Shown here: piece by piece, positions 61,790 through 64,000 of the stretch
Numbering within the stretch: position 1 is the stretch's first letter
How the letters are laid out: the number at the start of each line of letters is the position of its first letter
Source of the DNA: Strongylocentrotus purpuratus
Taxonomy: Eukaryota; Echinodermata; Echinoidea; Camarodonta; Strongylocentrotidae
Assembly (NCBI RefSeq): GCF_000002235.5
Contig: NW_022145609.1
Location: forward strand, 30,543,301-30,607,300
Direction: 5' to 3'
DNA: 64,000 nt
Program-made: the position numbers and the translations under genes
The notes under the pieces: generated by a model
Seen by the model: the letters and a program-made list of their open reading frames with translations, nothing else
The model's database searches: none
Told to the model about the DNA's origin: nothing

Positions 61790-62933
61790 TGTCACTACAT
61801 CAGGATGTAGTGAAGAAATGTGCATTTCTTATATAGTTTGAAGAGTCTTATTATGAGACTATACCAGTGTCTTAATATGCCTACCAGCATATCTTGGGGG
61901 CTATTGTTTACTTTAAGATTATACTACTAGTCACAGAGACAGGAAGTTCTTTGTTCTTCTCCACCTATGTTCTGGGAGAAGCAAACTCCAGTCATTCTGA
62001 ATGTCGAAGTGATGCAGTAAGGTCCGAGTTACATAACATTGCAGCAGAAAGTTTTAGTTATTTTGTGGAACAAACTACAGGCCCAATTCGGTAAGAATAC
62101 GATATCTATTTCTATATATGTTATTTGATATATACTAGAATGCTAGGATGTATCTTAATATAATCTAAGTTGAGTTTGGTAGAATTTTATAGGAGTTTCG
62201 TAAAGATGATGTTAGATGTTGTACCTAGCTTTTAGGAGTAGACAAAGAGATGAGTGTGTATAATGTATAGTGTAGAAAGCCGAGTTCTTTGTCTTTGTCA
62301 GCAGAAGTTACAGTACATTTAAGTGTTTCAAAGTAGCAAAGATTCTGCTACTATGTAGATGATAACTTGTTTATCATATATATAGTTCATGTCGAATTTA
62401 GAGCAAAACTAAGTGTTTAGGAAAGAAACAATTTTCTTTGTTAGTTATTTAGCACAGGAACTTAAGTGACGAACCGCATCTGAATGCGGCCCTGTTCACA
62501 CTCATGTACCTTTGCTTGTGTGTACTGTTAATAGTTTACTGCATAGTTTCAATGCAGGGTGTGTTCACATAGATATTTAATCCAGTTTAACTTTAATCTT
62601 GTGTCATATATTAATGTGTAGTAATCAGTATCTTTAATTTAGCTATAGAGTTTTTACATGCTTACATGCTGAAACATTTATTCATTATTTGTTTGTTTGT
62701 TTATTATCATTACAGATTGTTATCTGAAGGTTTACCGGAGATAGTAATTAACCTGAAGGTTGTACCGAAGATATGAAAGTGAAGTTACGAGTTGCTGAAT
62801 AAAACAGAAGTTGGTTGGACTTTAGCAAATTGTTTCCAGTGTTAATTTTCATCGGTGTGCCTTGTGAATAACAACAGTTGGATTTATTGTTAGACGAAAC
62901 TCCTTCATATAAAGATTTATGAAGGCAGCCACA
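61790..62933 (+). mobile_element. Solo LTR
   Basis: A 1144-bp unique insertion in the satellite array, starting TGTCACTACATC and ending GGCAGCCACA (TG...CA), flanked by GTTAG at 61785-61789 and 62934-62938. Because GTTAG occurs once in each satellite unit, this is a 5-bp target duplication. A poly(A) signal AATAAA lies at 62798-62803, and a TATATAG-like box near 61828. No internal retrotransposon coding remains. Orientation is inferred from the poly(A) signal. Confidence 0.8.
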
Positions 62934-63180
62934 GTTAGCGTAGGGTGGTGAAGAGTTAATATTCCAGTTTATCCATAGACAATGTACATGACGCTAGGGT
63001 GGTGAAAAGTTAGCGTAGGGTGGTGAAGAGTTGATATTCCAGCTTATCCATAGACAATGTACATGACGGTATAGGGTGGTGAAAAGTCAGCGTAGGGTGG
63101 TGAAGAGTTAATATTCCACTTTTATCCATAATTGACAATTTACATATGACGCTAGGGTGGTGAAAAGTTGAGATCGTGAA
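62934..63180 (-). repeat. 75-bp satellite, remainder beyond the LTR
   Basis: About three further monomers, decaying at the outer edge (ATTGACAATTTACATATGACG), then the non-satellite flank shared with the left arm. Confidence 0.9.
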
Positions 63181-63678
63181 AAATTATATCCATAGAAAAT
63201 ATGTACATGACGGTGACATAATGGTGAATAGTTTCTGTGATTTGGTATTTAAAGAGTCAATGCCCCCTTTCCCAGAGAAAAGGCATATATATGCATGACA
63301 TGCTTATAATTATGGTGCGGGAATATATTGCAATTCGAAAGAAGATAATAACGTTTTAATTTCTAACATAAATGAGGTGAGGTCTTAGTATAATTCTTTG
63401 ATTTGCCCCCAAGTACTGCGCTGTACCCCCCCCCCCCTCCATCATCTACTCTCACTATATCCGACCACCATGCCTATTTTAATTGGTAGCCAGCCATCGT
63501 TGCACTGATCATGCCTGATGGATACAATACACAAAGAATATATTGCGTGTGTGTAGTATAGCGGTTGTACGTGTACAATGCGATCCTTACACTTATCAAA
63601 TTGGCATTTTTTACACATAAGATGGGCTACCTTCATCTCCGATTAGGTGTGTGAAGAAAAGCTTCACCCGCTTCTTTC
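63180..63678 (-). repeat. Right arm flank of the large inverted duplication
   Basis: Reverse complement of 48617-49395 with indels: the C-run at 63427-63439 mirrors the G-run at 48828-48846, and GATTAGGTGTGTGAAGAAAA mirrors TTTTCTTCACACACCTAATC. Confidence 0.85.
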
Positions 63679-63854
63679 ATGCGCTCGGTATTCCCAGGGT
63701 CGCCACCACAGAAATTACCAGTCGGCCGGTACGTGCGGACGTACCGCCACCGGTGGCCGTAGGCATGACATGGGTTACGTGCGACGGCATACATTATGCA
63801 TTACAGGCCAAGAACGACCCGGAAGTGCATATTTTTTTTTACACAACTGTTTAG
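63679..63854 (+). CDS. Coding-like CpG-rich segment, unknown product
   Basis: Open frame reading RVATTEITSRPVRADVPPPV, then AVGMTWVTCDGIHYALQAKN and DPEVHIFFYTT, ending at a TAG (63852-63854). GC content and CpG density are higher than in all surrounding DNA, which suggests an exon or a former one. It starts just outside the inverted duplication; a possible acceptor GTATTCCCAG ends at about 63699. No family is recognised and the upstream ATG lies in the duplicated flank, so a true start is unlikely. Confidence 0.25.
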
Positions 63855-64000
63855 CCACTTCAGTCAAATATACTGTGCAAACGACTAGAGACAGAGTCTA
63901 GCATTACCCTTAGCAGTTTTGTTGGATTGCTGGAGCTGCATGTACCGTGTGTACATATTCGTTATTTGTTTCGGGTTAAATCTATCCTCTCTTCTATTTC

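Noticed and set aside
61894..62094. 66-codon frame followed by a good donor (CG|GTAAGA) and a possible second exon at 62716
   Set aside because: It lies wholly within the solo LTR defined by the GTTAG target duplication, so it is more likely chance or LTR leader sequence than a host gene.

Overview
This is eukaryotic nuclear DNA: multi-exon genes with GT-AG introns, tRNA-derived SINEs with ATT tails, many small inverted-repeat transposons, decayed LINEs, a solo LTR and satellite DNA. The best-supported gene product is an animal glycogen debranching enzyme of 1539 residues, close to the vertebrate length. The repeat style (SINE tails of ATT repeats, elements carrying long G or C runs) suggests a marine deuterostome, most likely an echinoderm such as a sea urchin. 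That placement is inference; no species can be read from the window.

Layout. (1) 1-1072, plus strand: the last two coding exons of a NADAR-domain gene whose 5' part lies outside the window. (2) 1073-8475: a gene-poor interval with a B-family MITE, an A-family MITE, LINE tails, GA-rich simple repeats and a SINE. (3) 8476-33401, minus strand: the complete coding region of AGL, rebuilt here as 26 coding exons. All splice phases agree, no exon has an internal stop, and all catalytic residues are present. The NADAR gene and AGL are convergent. (4) 33402 to about 47532 or 48552: probably the long first intron of AGL, filled with MITEs, a 400-bp palindrome and a nested 2-kb inverted-repeat element. 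Two candidate non-coding first exons are at its far end. (5) About 48617-63678: a large inverted duplication. Its arms hold flank sequence and long arrays of a 75-bp satellite, in opposite orientation. The centre (52.1-59.4 kb) holds a LINE fragment, two related composite repeats with G/C runs and minisatellites, and a possible Cys-rich exon. A solo LTR with a 5-bp target duplication interrupts the right satellite array. (6) 63679-64000: a CpG-rich, coding-like segment of unknown identity.

The most unusual signal is in AGL. At five places a short piece of DNA that crosses an exon edge (acceptor, donor or stop codon) has been copied in tandem into the neighbouring intron or 3' region. One of these duplications has produced a 153-bp candidate cassette exon (19872-20024) with both splice sites, an open frame and matching 1-1 phase. 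In addition, seven small TTAA-ended or related MITEs lie within about 45 bp of AGL splice sites.
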